From assembly GCA_022763165.1 (NCBI GenBank), contig JALEGO010000412.1, positions 1 through 32,632 of the forward strand: a DNA stretch of 32,632 nucleotides, written 5' to 3'. Below, in pieces: positions 1-8,989 of this stretch (position 1 is its first letter; each line of letters starts with the position of its first letter). This DNA is from Flavobacteriales bacterium (GTDB lineage Bacteria > Bacteroidota > Bacteroidia > Flavobacteriales_G > JALEGO01). The notes under the pieces are model-generated. The model was not told the DNA's origin. It did not search any database and saw nothing but the letters and a program-made list of their open reading frames with translations. The translations under genes and the position numbers were made by a program.

Positions 1-551
1 CTTATGGAGGTATTCAGCAAAATGCCCTGCAATCTACTCTTTTCTATAAAGGTTATCTGGTAGATCGTGATGGTGATTTGAACCTGCCATTAATTGGTAA
101 AACAAAAGCTGAGGGAAGAACGATATTGGAGTTAGAAACCCTTCTAACAGAAAAATTAAAGGAGTTCTATAAATATCCTTTTGTTTCAGTGAAATTTGCA
201 AGTTTTCAAGTTACCGTTTTAGGGGAGGTTGCAATGCCAGGAGTGCATCAAGTATATAACAAGCATCTGAATCTTTTTCAGGCGGTTGCAATGGCTGGAG
301 ACATGACATCCCTAGCAAATAGAAACAAGGTTAGAATTATTCGTGAATATGGTGACAAAACAGAAACGCACTATTTGGATTTTACAGCTCCAGATCTGAT
401 TGATTCTGAGTTCTATTTTTTGCAACCTAATGATGTCATTTATGTTGAGCCCTCTAGGCTCAAAGCTTTCAACGTTAACACAAGAATAACGAATGTAATC
501 CTATCGCTTGTGTCCATCGGATTGGTAGTTGTTAATTTAACCACTAGGTAA
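1..551 (+). CDS. Wza-like polysaccharide export protein, 5' truncated
   Basis: This is the C-terminal part of an outer-membrane polysaccharide export protein (poly_export/SLBB family) that would form the exit channel for capsule or exopolysaccharide. The frame is open from base 3 to the TAA at 549-551, so the real start lies upstream of the window; the TTG at 78 is internal. The visible part begins in the poly_export domain (around LPLIGKTKAEG and the YPFVSVKF strand), continues into an SLBB-type domain (VTVLGEVAMPGVHQV, then AVAMAGDMTSLANRNKV and LQPNDVIYVEP), and ends in a hydrophobic helix (VILSLVSIGLVVV). The next gene starts one base after the stop and encodes the matching Wzc-type partner, which supports the role. 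The family is clear; the polymer exported cannot be read from the sequence. Confidence 0.85.
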   Translation, partial: YGGIQQNALQSTLFYKGYLVDRDGDLNLPLIGKTKAEGRTILELETLLTEKLKEFYKYPFVSVKFASFQVTVLGEVAMPGVHQVYNKHLNLFQAVAMAGDMTSLANRNKVRIIREYGDKTETHYLDFTAPDLIDSEFYFLQPNDVIYVEPSRLKAFNVNTRITNVILSLVSIGLVVVNLTTR

Positions 552-552
552 T

Positions 553-2952
553 TTGGATTCTAAACCAAATAACGGCACGGATAAGGTGGATATTCCTATC
601 CTTTTATACCTAAGATCATATTGGTACATTTTTGTGATTTCACTTTTGGGCACATTGGGTGCTGCTTTTTTATATCTCAAACTTGTTACTCCAGTTTATA
701 AAGTTTCTAGTACCATTCTTCTAGAAGAAGAACATCGCGAAGCACATGGCTTGAATAACTATTTCAAAGGAATGGATCTACTCCCAAATGATGTCAACTT
801 AGAAAATGAAATAGGAAAACTAAAAAGTTATGACTTGGTGAGCAAAGCTCTTGGCGAATTGCAGTTCCGAGTTAACTACTTTAAGGAAGGCCCTTTCAAC
901 AAATCAGAGCTCTACAAAAAGTCGTTGTTTTGGGTTTCAATCGACACCAAAGGACCTCAAATCATCAATGCTCCCATCTATGTAGTGAAGAATGATGACA
1001 GTTCCTTTAGCGTTAGCCTGGAAATGGAAGAATATTCAGTTTATTTTCCGGGAAAAAGCTATTCAATAAAGAATTTTAACCAGCCCTTCAAACTTGAAAA
1101 AACACTGAAGGAAAATGAGGAGTTTCGCAGCGATTACTTGACATTCAAAATCTACAATAACCCTTATTACGATACCCTTTTCTCTGGAAATATACAGGAT
1201 GATGAAAGACTCTATTTCATCATTAGAGCTGAAAATGGAATTGTTCAGAATTATCAAAAAAAGTTAGAAATTAAACAAACGAACAAAGATGCCTCTATTT
1301 TGGAGCTATCAATTGCCGCACCTGCTCCTGAAAAACAGATTGACTTTCTAAATCAAATTATTAAAACATATCAAGAAGACGAGCTAACCCAAAAAAATGA
1401 ATATACCGTTAATACCATAAAATTTATAGAGGAACAGCTCAACAATATTTCAGATTCTTTGAATCAAACCGAGGATGCTCTTGCAGATTATCAATCTGAA
1501 AACCAGGTGGTAGACTTGAACTTCTCTGCCAGTCGTATTTTTGAGGAAATTCAAAAACTGAATGTGGAAGTGGCTCAGAGTGAGTTGGTGAAAAAGTATT
1601 ACAATTCGCTACTTGAACATTTAAAGACATCCAACGATTATCAGTCCATTATTTCTCCCTCAAGCTTAGACATCAACTCCCCTGAGTTGACCCAACAAAT
1701 AAAAGAATTGCAAGGTTTGGACATAAAAATATCGGGAATGGCTCAGATCGTAACAGACAAGAACTTGGAATTGAATGTTCTAAAAAGCCAACGCGATACT
1801 TTAAAGCAAAACCTCTTAGCTTCCGTAAATAATCTCATTCACGTACAAGAACTGACCATTCAAGAAAAAACCGCTCGGCAATCATCATTGGACAAAGAGT
1901 TAAAGAAGCTTCCCCAAAGTGAAAAGGTGCTAACAGACTTTCAAAGAAAGTATAATCTCAATGCAGGTTTGTACGAATATCTTTTAAATCAAAAGGCATG
2001 GACTGGCATTGTCATGGCCGCCAATAGCTCAAGTTGTAAAGTCTTGGATGAGCCTCAAATCATTGGTGTATCTCCTATTTCACCAAAAAGAAATTTGGTT
2101 TTTATTCTAGCGATCTTAATGGGTTTGGCCATCCCTTTTGTTGGACTTTTATTGCTGATGCTTAACAACAAGAGCATAATGACTGTGGAACAAATTAAAG
2201 GCATTCATGAGGATTTGGAAACAGTTGTAGCCATTCCACAAACCAACAAGAAAAGTGTATTGGAAGCACATGCCGTTCACTCTCCTTTGGGTGAAGCTTT
2301 TAGGACACTTAGAGTGCAGTGTTTCAGAAACAACGAGAAAAAACCATTGATCATAGGTGTTAGTTCGGACAGCGCTGGGGTGGGGAAAACCTTTTCCTCA
2401 ACCCGCTTAGCTTTTGTAACGGCCAAAACAGAAAAGAAAACGCTTCTATTAGAGGCGGATCTCAGAAGGCCCACCATTAGAATGCATTATCCTAATTTAA
2501 AGGACAACCGGGGCCTATCCGCCTGGCTTGAAGAAAAAGCATCTTTCGAAGACGTTGTCCAAAGTTCTGGTATTGAACACCTAGATGTCGTCACCTCGGG
2601 TGAGACAGAGCTGAGTCCTCTTGAGCTCTTTACAGAGAGAAATGTCAAACGAATTTTAGAGGATGTTAAATCTAAATATGATGTTATCATTCTTGATACC
2701 CCTCCTTTTGATATGGTTGAAGATTTTGCAATGTTGTCCCCGTTTGTAGATTTAGGTCTGTTTATCTTCAAGTTCAAAAAATCCACAAATGATTCGGTGC
2801 AAAAATCCTTGAAGTTTGTCAAGAAATATAATGTGGACAAGATCGTAGCTGTTCTAAATGGAGTTTCATCTGCCGGTCACCCATATTACGGGTACTACTC
2901 AAAAAAAGGCGGTTCAAGATTTAACCCTTTTCGCTTGTTTAGAAGAACATAA
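553..2952 (+). CDS. Wzc-like chain-length regulator and bacterial tyrosine kinase
   Basis: This is an inner-membrane co-polymerase/BY-kinase that controls the length and export of an extracellular polysaccharide together with the Wza-like protein upstream. An N-terminal Wzz domain follows TM1 (about residues 22-45). A long coiled-coil periplasmic region leads to a GNVR-type segment and TM2 (about 514-538). The cytoplasmic kinase carries Walker A (SAGVGKT, K612), Walker A' (LLLEADLRRP, D636) and Walker B (VIILDTPP, D715). The tail has a short tyrosine cluster (YYGYY, 778-782), the usual autophosphorylation site type. The start is TTG, one base after the upstream stop; no ATG precedes TM1, so translation is probably coupled. 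At 799 residues it has the normal fused Wzc length. No flippase or glycosyltransferase genes follow, so this is probably the end of the export operon. Confidence 0.93.
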   Translation: MDSKPNNGTDKVDIPILLYLRSYWYIFVISLLGTLGAAFLYLKLVTPVYKVSSTILLEEEHREAHGLNNYFKGMDLLPNDVNLENEIGKLKSYDLVSKALGELQFRVNYFKEGPFNKSELYKKSLFWVSIDTKGPQIINAPIYVVKNDDSSFSVSLEMEEYSVYFPGKSYSIKNFNQPFKLEKTLKENEEFRSDYLTFKIYNNPYYDTLFSGNIQDDERLYFIIRAENGIVQNYQKKLEIKQTNKDASILELSIAAPAPEKQIDFLNQIIKTYQEDELTQKNEYTVNTIKFIEEQLNNISDSLNQTEDALADYQSENQVVDLNFSASRIFEEIQKLNVEVAQSELVKKYYNSLLEHLKTSNDYQSIISPSSLDINSPELTQQIKELQGLDIKISGMAQIVTDKNLELNVLKSQRDTLKQNLLASVNNLIHVQELTIQEKTARQSSLDKELKKLPQSEKVLTDFQRKYNLNAGLYEYLLNQKAWTGIVMAANSSSCKVLDEPQIIGVSPISPKRNLVFILAILMGLAIPFVGLLLLMLNNKSIMTVEQIKGIHEDLETVVAIPQTNKKSVLEAHAVHSPLGEAFRTLRVQCFRNNEKKPLIIGVSSDSAGVGKTFSSTRLAFVTAKTEKKTLLLEADLRRPTIRMHYPNLKDNRGLSAWLEEKASFEDVVQSSGIEHLDVVTSGETELSPLELFTERNVKRILEDVKSKYDVIILDTPPFDMVEDFAMLSPFVDLGLFIFKFKKSTNDSVQKSLKFVKKYNVDKIVAVLNGVSSAGHPYYGYYSKKGGSRFNPFRLFRRT

Positions 2953-2972
2953 CTTTTGATTTTCAGAATAGT

Positions 2973-3449
2973 CTATTCCAACAAATAAACGTATTCTTCA
3001 ATCTTTTGTCTTCTAGCGTTGGCATAGCCAGTTTCAACACCTTTCCTTTTAAATCCGCACTTTTCCAAAACTCGAACAGATCCTCTGTTGTCCACGGCTA
3101 CTCGAGCATTCATCGGCCTAGATGTTTCGATTTCCAAAAACATCTTGACGGCATATGAAGCTACTCCTAAACCCCAATGCTTCCTATCAATCCAATAAGT
3201 GATCTCATTCTGACCATCCATTACGTATTTGGCTACACTACCAACAATTTCACTTCCACTAAGAACAGTGTGGCAATTCACCTTTTCATCATTCAAAAGC
3301 CTGATCCATTTCTTCATGTAAGCGTCTTCATCAGAAGGATCTTCTGCGGTAAAAGCCGCCATAAAGTTAGCTTCTTCGTCCTGTTGAATGAAAAACAAAG
3401 TGGGGAGATCTGATACTTGTGTTTTCCGAAGAGATAAGTCTAAATGCAT
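2973..3449 (-). CDS. GNAT-family N-acetyltransferase
   Basis: This is a GCN5-related acetyltransferase, probably cytoplasmic and of the RimJ/RimL-like type; the substrate is unknown. The acetyl-CoA-binding region is visible as RKHWGLGVASYAVKMFL, followed by the typical NRGSVRVLEKCGFKRKG segment near the C-terminus. The frame is open from 3482, but I chose the ATG at 3449 (158 residues): the protein then begins with the first beta strand (HLDLSLRKTQVSDLP), and a consensus -7 box (TATCTTTG) lies between the two possible starts. The gene is divergent from asd and shares a compact promoter region with it. Its stop lies 20 bases from the end of the Wzc gene, which converges on it. Confidence 0.85.
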   Translation of the reverse strand: MHLDLSLRKTQVSDLPTLFFIQQDEEANFMAAFTAEDPSDEDAYMKKWIRLLNDEKVNCHTVLSGSEIVGSVAKYVMDGQNEITYWIDRKHWGLGVASYAVKMFLEIETSRPMNARVAVDNRGSVRVLEKCGFKRKGVETGYANARRQKIEEYVYLLE

Positions 3450-3454
3450 TAGAG

Positions 3455-3484
3455 CAAAGATAGGAATTGGTTTTGTCCACAAAA
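3455..3484 (-). promoter_or_regulatory. Bacteroidota-type promoter for the GNAT gene
   Basis: Read on the minus strand, TTTTG (3484-3480), a 17-base spacer and TATCTTTG (3462-3455) match the TTTG / TAnnTTTG promoter form of Bacteroidota. The -7 box ends five bases before the ATG at 3449, so the transcript would be leaderless or nearly so. The match is direct; activity is inferred. Confidence 0.6.
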
Positions 3485-3499
3485 CATGATTAAATCGGT

Positions 3500-3507
3500 T
3501 ATCTTTG
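3500..3507 (+). promoter_or_regulatory. -7 box of the asd promoter (TATCTTTG)
   Basis: This is an exact TAnnTTTG match ending four bases before the asd ATG at 3512, predicting a leaderless or near-leaderless mRNA. A TTTG at 3472-3475 could act as the -33 element, but the 24-base spacer is somewhat long. The two candidate -33 elements of this promoter and the divergent one form an interrupted palindrome at 3471-3484 (TTTTGT-CC-ACAAAA). Confidence 0.5.
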
Positions 3508-3511
3508 TGTC

Positions 3512-4501
3512 ATGAAGCTAGCAATAGTTGGTGCTACAGGACTTGTAGGCACAATGATGATAAAGATTCTTGAGGAGCGTAAATTCAAGGTAGATGAATT
3601 GATACCTGTTGCCTCCCCGAAGTCAATTGGTAAAGAAATAGCATTTGATGGGAAAAAATTCCAGGTGGTTGGCATAGAGCAAGCTATAGCGCTTAAACCT
3701 GATATCGCAATATTCTCTGCTGGAGGTTCTACTAGCTTGGAGTGGGCCCCAAAATTTGCCGAAATTGGATGTACGGTTATTGATAACTCCTCAGCATGGC
3801 GCATGAAGGAGGGATATCCTTTAATTGTTCCTGAAATTAACGCACAGCTTTTAAACAAATCACACAAAATTATTGCCAACCCAAATTGTTCAACAATACA
3901 AATGGTTTTGGCACTCAGTGGTCTTCAGACTGAATATGGCATTAAGCGTATTGTTGTTTCAACATACCAGTCTGTTACTGGCACCGGAGTGAAAGCTGTT
4001 GAGCAACTAGAAAACGAGAGGAATGGCAAAGAAGGGGAAAAGGTTTACCCACACCCAATAGACAAAAACTGTTTACCACATGGCGGTGATTTTGATGAAA
4101 ATGGGTATACCTCAGAAGAACTAAAATTACTAAATGAAACACGAAAGATCTTCGCAGATCAAAGCATAAACGTAACTGCTACTGTCGTTCGTGTCCCCGT
4201 GATTGGTGGCCATTCAGAAGCTGTAAATGTTGAGTTGAAATCTGACTTTCAACTAAATAAAGTTAAAGAGTTGATTGATAAAACACCTGGTGTTGTTATT
4301 CAAGATGACCCTAAAAACAACTTGTACCCAATGCCCTTAAATGCTCATGATAAAGATGATGTTTTCGTTGGCAGAATACGGAAAGACCCTTCACAACCTA
4401 ACACCCTGGATATGTGGGTAGTCTCTGACAACTTGAGAAAAGGAGCTGCGACAAATGCAGTACAAATTGCCGAGTATTTAGTGACCAATAATTTAGTCTA
4501 G
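3512..4501 (+). CDS. asd: Aspartate-semialdehyde dehydrogenase
   Basis: This enzyme reduces aspartyl 4-phosphate to aspartate 4-semialdehyde with NADPH, the branch point to lysine/diaminopimelate, threonine and methionine. The N-terminus has the dinucleotide-binding loop GATGLVG (residues 7-13). The catalytic cysteine is C126 in ANPNCSTIQM, and the conserved histidine is H234 in GGHSEAVNVEL. At 329 residues it has normal family length, and the ATG start puts the first beta strand (MKLAIVG) at the N-terminus. The gene is divergent from a GNAT acetyltransferase. Its stop codon directly touches the start codon of a giant secreted protein, an unusual partner for an amino-acid biosynthesis gene. 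Confidence 0.96.
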   Translation: MKLAIVGATGLVGTMMIKILEERKFKVDELIPVASPKSIGKEIAFDGKKFQVVGIEQAIALKPDIAIFSAGGSTSLEWAPKFAEIGCTVIDNSSAWRMKEGYPLIVPEINAQLLNKSHKIIANPNCSTIQMVLALSGLQTEYGIKRIVVSTYQSVTGTGVKAVEQLENERNGKEGEKVYPHPIDKNCLPHGGDFDENGYTSEELKLLNETRKIFADQSINVTATVVRVPVIGGHSEAVNVELKSDFQLNKVKELIDKTPGVVIQDDPKNNLYPMPLNAHDKDDVFVGRIRKDPSQPNTLDMWVVSDNLRKGAATNAVQIAEYLVTNNLV

Positions 4502-7500
4502 TTGATCAATCTGAGACTTCATAAACTTTTGACACTTATACTTGTGCATTTGAGTATTTTATCAAATGCTCAATTAAATGTCCTTAACACTCCACAAAAC
4601 ACAAATGGCTCGCCTGTTTGGCTGATAGAAAATGTGCTCTTAGGCAATGGCGTTACGGCAACCAACATAAGCTTTCAAGGAGATTCCAATGTTCAGGTTG
4701 GGTTTTTTGATCAAAACAATTCCAATATCCCATTATCAAGCGGAATTATTATGACAACGGGAAATATTGGACTGGCTCCTGGAAGTCCTGGAAATTTTCA
4801 GCCGAATGCTGGTCTTGATCTTGCCAGTGGGGCAGGAGACCCAGATTTACAATCCCTCGTTGGCGGTGCATCTACCAATGATGCTATTATTCTTGAGTTT
4901 GATTTTGTTCCTTTAGGAGACTCCGTCAGCTTTAACTATGTTTTTGCTTCGGAAGAATACCCTGAATGGGTTTGTTCCAATTTTAATGATGTATTTGGTT
5001 TTTTTATTAGCGGACCAGGAATAAACGGTTCTTTCAGCAATGGCGCTGCTAACATTGCGCTTATCCCTGGAACTTCGACTCCCGTTGCCATCAACTCTGT
5101 AAATCCAGGTGTATCTGGGAACAACGGACAGGACTTAAATTGTGATAACCTTGATCCCAATTGGCCAAACTACAATATCTATTATAACGACAATGTTGGT
5201 GCAGGCGGAAATGCAATTGAATATGACGGGTTCACAACTGTGCTGACTGCTTTTAGAACTGGATTGCAGTGTGGTCAAGTTTATCACATAAAACTCGCTA
5301 TAGCTGATGTCTTTGACGGAACCTTCGATTCAGCCGTTTTCTTGGAGCAGGGAAGTTTTACAGCTCCAGGTATTAAAGTCGAGGTCAAAACAGTAACCGG
5401 AGATGAAACCATGATTGAAGGATGTGCGGAAGCCAATTTTATTTTCATCAGACCTGATACCATCGGCTTTGATTCCGTGTCATTTGACATCGCAGGAAAC
5501 GCAATCAATGGTGTAGATTATTCATTTCTGAGTAACACCGTAATCTTTCAGCCAGGAGAAGATAGCGTAACAGTAACCATTTCTCCAATCGCTGATGGAG
5601 TAGCAGAAGGCACTGATACTGTGATCGTAACCGTCATGAATATAACACAATGTGGAGACACTGTTTTCGAAACAGCAGAACTCTTTATTGTTGATGGATA
5701 CAATCTTCCTATTTCAGCCAATAATGTTTCCATTACCTGTCCGAATGATACCGTAACAATATCTGCTAATGCTTCCGGAGGGACTCCTCCTTACGACTAT
5801 GTATGGAGCAATGGTGATAACAATCAATCCACTGATGTGTCTCCATTTGCTACGGATACGTTTTTTGTTACGGCTACTGACTTTCCCGGATGCCCTGGTA
5901 TTGATACCGTTATAGTGACGGTGTTAAATCCCAACCCTCCGATTTTCGCTGGGGTTGATACAGGCTTTTGCTTAGGGGACAGTATTCAACTACTTGCTAC
6001 AGGAGGGGTCAGTTATTTATGGAGCCCACCCTCTGGGTTGAGCAGTACTAATATTCCTAATCCATTTGCATTTGGAGGCGGCATTAATACTTATTTCGTG
6101 ACTGGTACAGACGTAAATGGCTGCCAGAATATAGACACAATCGTGGTTACTGGAGACTCAATCCCTTTCATTCAAGTTCGAACTGATACAGCAATATGCC
6201 TCAATGATTCCATTCAATTAGGAGGTAATCCTTCTGGCCCTGGCAACGCCACTTTCTCTTGGTCTCCTACAGGATCACTTAACGATGCAAGTAGCGATAA
6301 TCCCTGGGCTACACCAAATATTTCAACGCAATATATCTTGACTGTCATCAGTGCAGGAAATTGTGCCACAACAGATACTGTTGACATTACTGTTTTGACT
6401 TTACCTGTCGTTACTTCAAGTAATGATACTCAAATTTGTTCTGGAGATACAATACCCTTATTCGCTAGTGGCGGATTGAATTATTTATGGTCTCCAGGAA
6501 TTTCATTGAGTTCAAATAATATTTCAACACCAGACGCCTTTCCAAGCGATACTACAAACTACATTGTTTCTGTCACAGATGCCAATAACTGTACTTCCAC
6601 AGATACCGTGCTGGTTATTGTAAACCCTCTCCCCGCTGCTGAGGCCGGACAAAACTCCTGGCTATGCCCTGGTTCAAATTTCCAATTGAACGCTTCCGGT
6701 GGTCAGACTTATGCTTGGTTTCCAAATCAGTTCTTAACGGATAGTTCAATCAATAACCCGGTAGCAACTCCTCCTGATACAATTGTCTATTACGTTATCG
6801 TAACAGACTCAAACAACTGTGTCAATATCGATTCTATTCAGCTTGATGTTGGCAATGTTGTTCCGGTTAACGCTGGAAATGACACAGGGGTTTGTATTCA
6901 AGATACTATTGCTCTAGGCGGTAGCCCTACTGCTCCACCTGGATCCGACTATGCTTGGGCCCCAAATATTTTCATAAATGATACCACTTTGGCAAACCCA
7001 TTAGTGAGTCCAAATATTGCCATTCAATACACAGTTTTCGTAACCAATGACACTTGTTCTGGAGCAGATACAATTAATCTTGTCGTTTACAATCTTCCAA
7101 ATGTTGATGCCTTTGGAGACACTTCAATATGCTTGAACGACTCTACCTTATTGGTGGCTACTGGAGGCATTGGGTTTTCATGGAGTCCAGTAAATGGCTT
7201 AAGCAGCCCAAATGACGATAGCACCTATGCGTCACCCGATTCGACAACAATGTATTTTGTCGAAATCACGGATACAAACAATTGTTCTGTGACAGATTCA
7301 GTAGAAGTAGAAATCTTCAATCTTCCCATACCCATCTCAAGCAACGATACCACTATTTGCATAGGAGATACCATCCAATTGACAAGCTCTGGAGGACAAT
7401 CATATTTGTGGAGCCCTAATATATCTATACTAAACCAAACAAATGACACTGCTCTAGCCTTTCCTCAGGACACGGTGATTTACATGGTCCTGGTTACGGA

Positions 7501-8989
7501 TAGCAATAACTGTAGTACTTTCGATACTGTTGCCGTTAATGTTTTCCCTAGAGTTGATGTAACAATATTTGGAGATACCTCCTTGTGTATTGGAGATAGC
7601 GTTTCACTATCAGCTTCAGGAGCAATTTCTTACGCTTGGAGTCCTGGATCTATTATTCTGCCCATTTCAGCTGACTCTATTTTGGCATTCCCTACAAGCA
7701 ATGATTCTATTTATTTGACAACGATTGACACGAATAATTGTCAAAAGACAGACACGATCCTTTTGACTGTTAATAATTTACCAGTTATAACCCTCCAGGA
7801 TTCCCTCTTTTTATGTCTTTTTGATACAGCAACGATTCCTGTTTCCGGAGCACAAAATTATACCTGGAACCCATCGGGCTCTCTGCAAATGACAGGAAAT
7901 GACTCCGTTTCCTTTTTCACTACAGATACAAGCTTCATTCAACTAGCAGCAACAGATGTAAATGGTTGCATTAGTTTTGATTCAATTTTTGTGCTTACAT
8001 ACCCTCTTCCAGAACTTGGTCTCAGTTCTGACACTTCAACCTGCGCACAAGATAGTGTTAATGTCACGGCAGCCGGAACCGGTACTTTTCTTTGGACACC
8101 TATCACCGGAATTAGCAACCCAGGTAGTGCTTCTGTAACCATTGCACCGCCAATTGACTCAATGGTCTATAGTGTTCAATTAACAGATTCAAATAATTGC
8201 GTGAATAATCAGTCAACAACCATTTATACTTTTGGGATAAGCATCTCTAGCGATACAGCGATTTGTGATGCTGAGCGTTTTCAATTTGCAACTACAGTCA
8301 TTGGCGGCAACGAACCTATTCGCTATACATGGATGCCGAGTGAAAACCTCTCGGACCCTTTAGTTGCAGAACCTTTCGTGAATATTGCAAACAACACCTT
8401 GTTTACCTTGATTGCTATTGACACAACCGGATGTGCGGATACCGCTATTTCAACTTTGGATGTCAAAAGCAATCCTCTCGCAAACTTTGATATGGACATA
8501 TTGCCCAGTTGTGAAGGCGTGCTTGTAAAGTTAGATAACAGCAGCCTCAATGCCTTGAGTGCTACATGGTACATCAATGATGATGACAGCTCTTTTGTTG
8601 ACAACATCGAGAGGGTTTTTGAATATGGCGATTCCGTTAATGTCAGATTATTAGTTGTAAACGCTGAAAACTGTGTTGATGACACCATCACAAATCTAAA
8701 CTTAAACACTTTCAAAGAGTACATGGATTTTGATTTAGCAAATGTCTTCACGCCAAATTTTGATGGGCAAAACGAATGGTTCGAGCTGAATATTGCCAAT
8801 GATTTGCAGGATTGTTCTGAGTTGAGAATTTTCAATCGGTGGGGACAATTGATGTTCATTTCCCAAGGCAATAATCACTCATGGAACGGAAGAAGCTTTG
8901 ATGGACAAGAGGCTCCAGAAGGAGTTTATTTCTATACACTTGAAGTTTCAGAATTAGACTTTAGCGGCTACATTCAACTCATTCGTTAG
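4502..8989 (+). CDS. Secreted choice-of-anchor-L / Ig-repeat adhesin with gliding C-terminal domain (T9SS cargo)
   Basis: This is a 1495-residue surface or secreted protein, probably an adhesin exported by type IX secretion. A signal peptide (about 1-23, ending SNAQ) is followed by a region resembling the choice-of-anchor L domain (about 25-290: LLGNGVTATNISFQGD, SSGIIMTTGNI, FVFASEEYPEWV type motifs). Next comes a Calx-beta-like segment (DGVAEGTDTVIVTV, about 295-400), then about 12 Ig-like repeats of 70-78 residues (about 413-1325), a PKD-like unit, and a CHU_C gliding-motility C-terminal domain (FTPNFDGQNEWFEL, then LRIFNRWGQLMF, WNGRSFDGQEAPEGVYFY). Each Ig unit usually has one Cys near its start and one in a NNC/NGC motif. 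The start is TTG, directly after the asd stop codon. The ligand is unknown. The end overlaps the convergent LRR gene by 11 bases. Confidence 0.9.
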   Translation: MINLRLHKLLTLILVHLSILSNAQLNVLNTPQNTNGSPVWLIENVLLGNGVTATNISFQGDSNVQVGFFDQNNSNIPLSSGIIMTTGNIGLAPGSPGNFQPNAGLDLASGAGDPDLQSLVGGASTNDAIILEFDFVPLGDSVSFNYVFASEEYPEWVCSNFNDVFGFFISGPGINGSFSNGAANIALIPGTSTPVAINSVNPGVSGNNGQDLNCDNLDPNWPNYNIYYNDNVGAGGNAIEYDGFTTVLTAFRTGLQCGQVYHIKLAIADVFDGTFDSAVFLEQGSFTAPGIKVEVKTVTGDETMIEGCAEANFIFIRPDTIGFDSVSFDIAGNAINGVDYSFLSNTVIFQPGEDSVTVTISPIADGVAEGTDTVIVTVMNITQCGDTVFETAELFIVDGYNLPISANNVSITCPNDTVTISANASGGTPPYDYVWSNGDNNQSTDVSPFATDTFFVTATDFPGCPGIDTVIVTVLNPNPPIFAGVDTGFCLGDSIQLLATGGVSYLWSPPSGLSSTNIPNPFAFGGGINTYFVTGTDVNGCQNIDTIVVTGDSIPFIQVRTDTAICLNDSIQLGGNPSGPGNATFSWSPTGSLNDASSDNPWATPNISTQYILTVISAGNCATTDTVDITVLTLPVVTSSNDTQICSGDTIPLFASGGLNYLWSPGISLSSNNISTPDAFPSDTTNYIVSVTDANNCTSTDTVLVIVNPLPAAEAGQNSWLCPGSNFQLNASGGQTYAWFPNQFLTDSSINNPVATPPDTIVYYVIVTDSNNCVNIDSIQLDVGNVVPVNAGNDTGVCIQDTIALGGSPTAPPGSDYAWAPNIFINDTTLANPLVSPNIAIQYTVFVTNDTCSGADTINLVVYNLPNVDAFGDTSICLNDSTLLVATGGIGFSWSPVNGLSSPNDDSTYASPDSTTMYFVEITDTNNCSVTDSVEVEIFNLPIPISSNDTTICIGDTIQLTSSGGQSYLWSPNISILNQTNDTALAFPQDTVIYMVLVTDSNNCSTFDTVAVNVFPRVDVTIFGDTSLCIGDSVSLSASGAISYAWSPGSIILPISADSILAFPTSNDSIYLTTIDTNNCQKTDTILLTVNNLPVITLQDSLFLCLFDTATIPVSGAQNYTWNPSGSLQMTGNDSVSFFTTDTSFIQLAATDVNGCISFDSIFVLTYPLPELGLSSDTSTCAQDSVNVTAAGTGTFLWTPITGISNPGSASVTIAPPIDSMVYSVQLTDSNNCVNNQSTTIYTFGISISSDTAICDAERFQFATTVIGGNEPIRYTWMPSENLSDPLVAEPFVNIANNTLFTLIAIDTTGCADTAISTLDVKSNPLANFDMDILPSCEGVLVKLDNSSLNALSATWYINDDDSSFVDNIERVFEYGDSVNVRLLVVNAENCVDDTITNLNLNTFKEYMDFDLANVFTPNFDGQNEWFELNIANDLQDCSELRIFNRWGQLMFISQGNNHSWNGRSFDGQEAPEGVYFYTLEVSELDFSGYIQLIR
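5726..8475 (+). repeat. Array of about 12 Ig-like protein repeats
   Basis: About 12 tandem units of 70-78 codons share the pattern C-x-GD-(T/S)-x-x-L, then G-x-x-Y-x-WSP, then T-x-Y-x-V-x-VTD-x-NNC, then DT-V/I. DNA identity between units is low, so this is an old protein-level repeat array rather than a recent DNA duplication. Confidence 0.85.

Noticed and set aside
2487-2840. A 117-residue minus-strand frame inside the Wzc-like gene
   Set aside because: It is antisense to the Walker motif region of the kinase; no independent support.
3450-3482. An earlier ATG for the GNAT gene
   Set aside because: It lies upstream of the consensus -7 box and adds residues before the first family strand.
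8323-8871. A 182-residue minus-strand frame inside the adhesin
   Set aside because: It lies wholly antisense to the conserved PKD and CHU_C coding region and has no family features.
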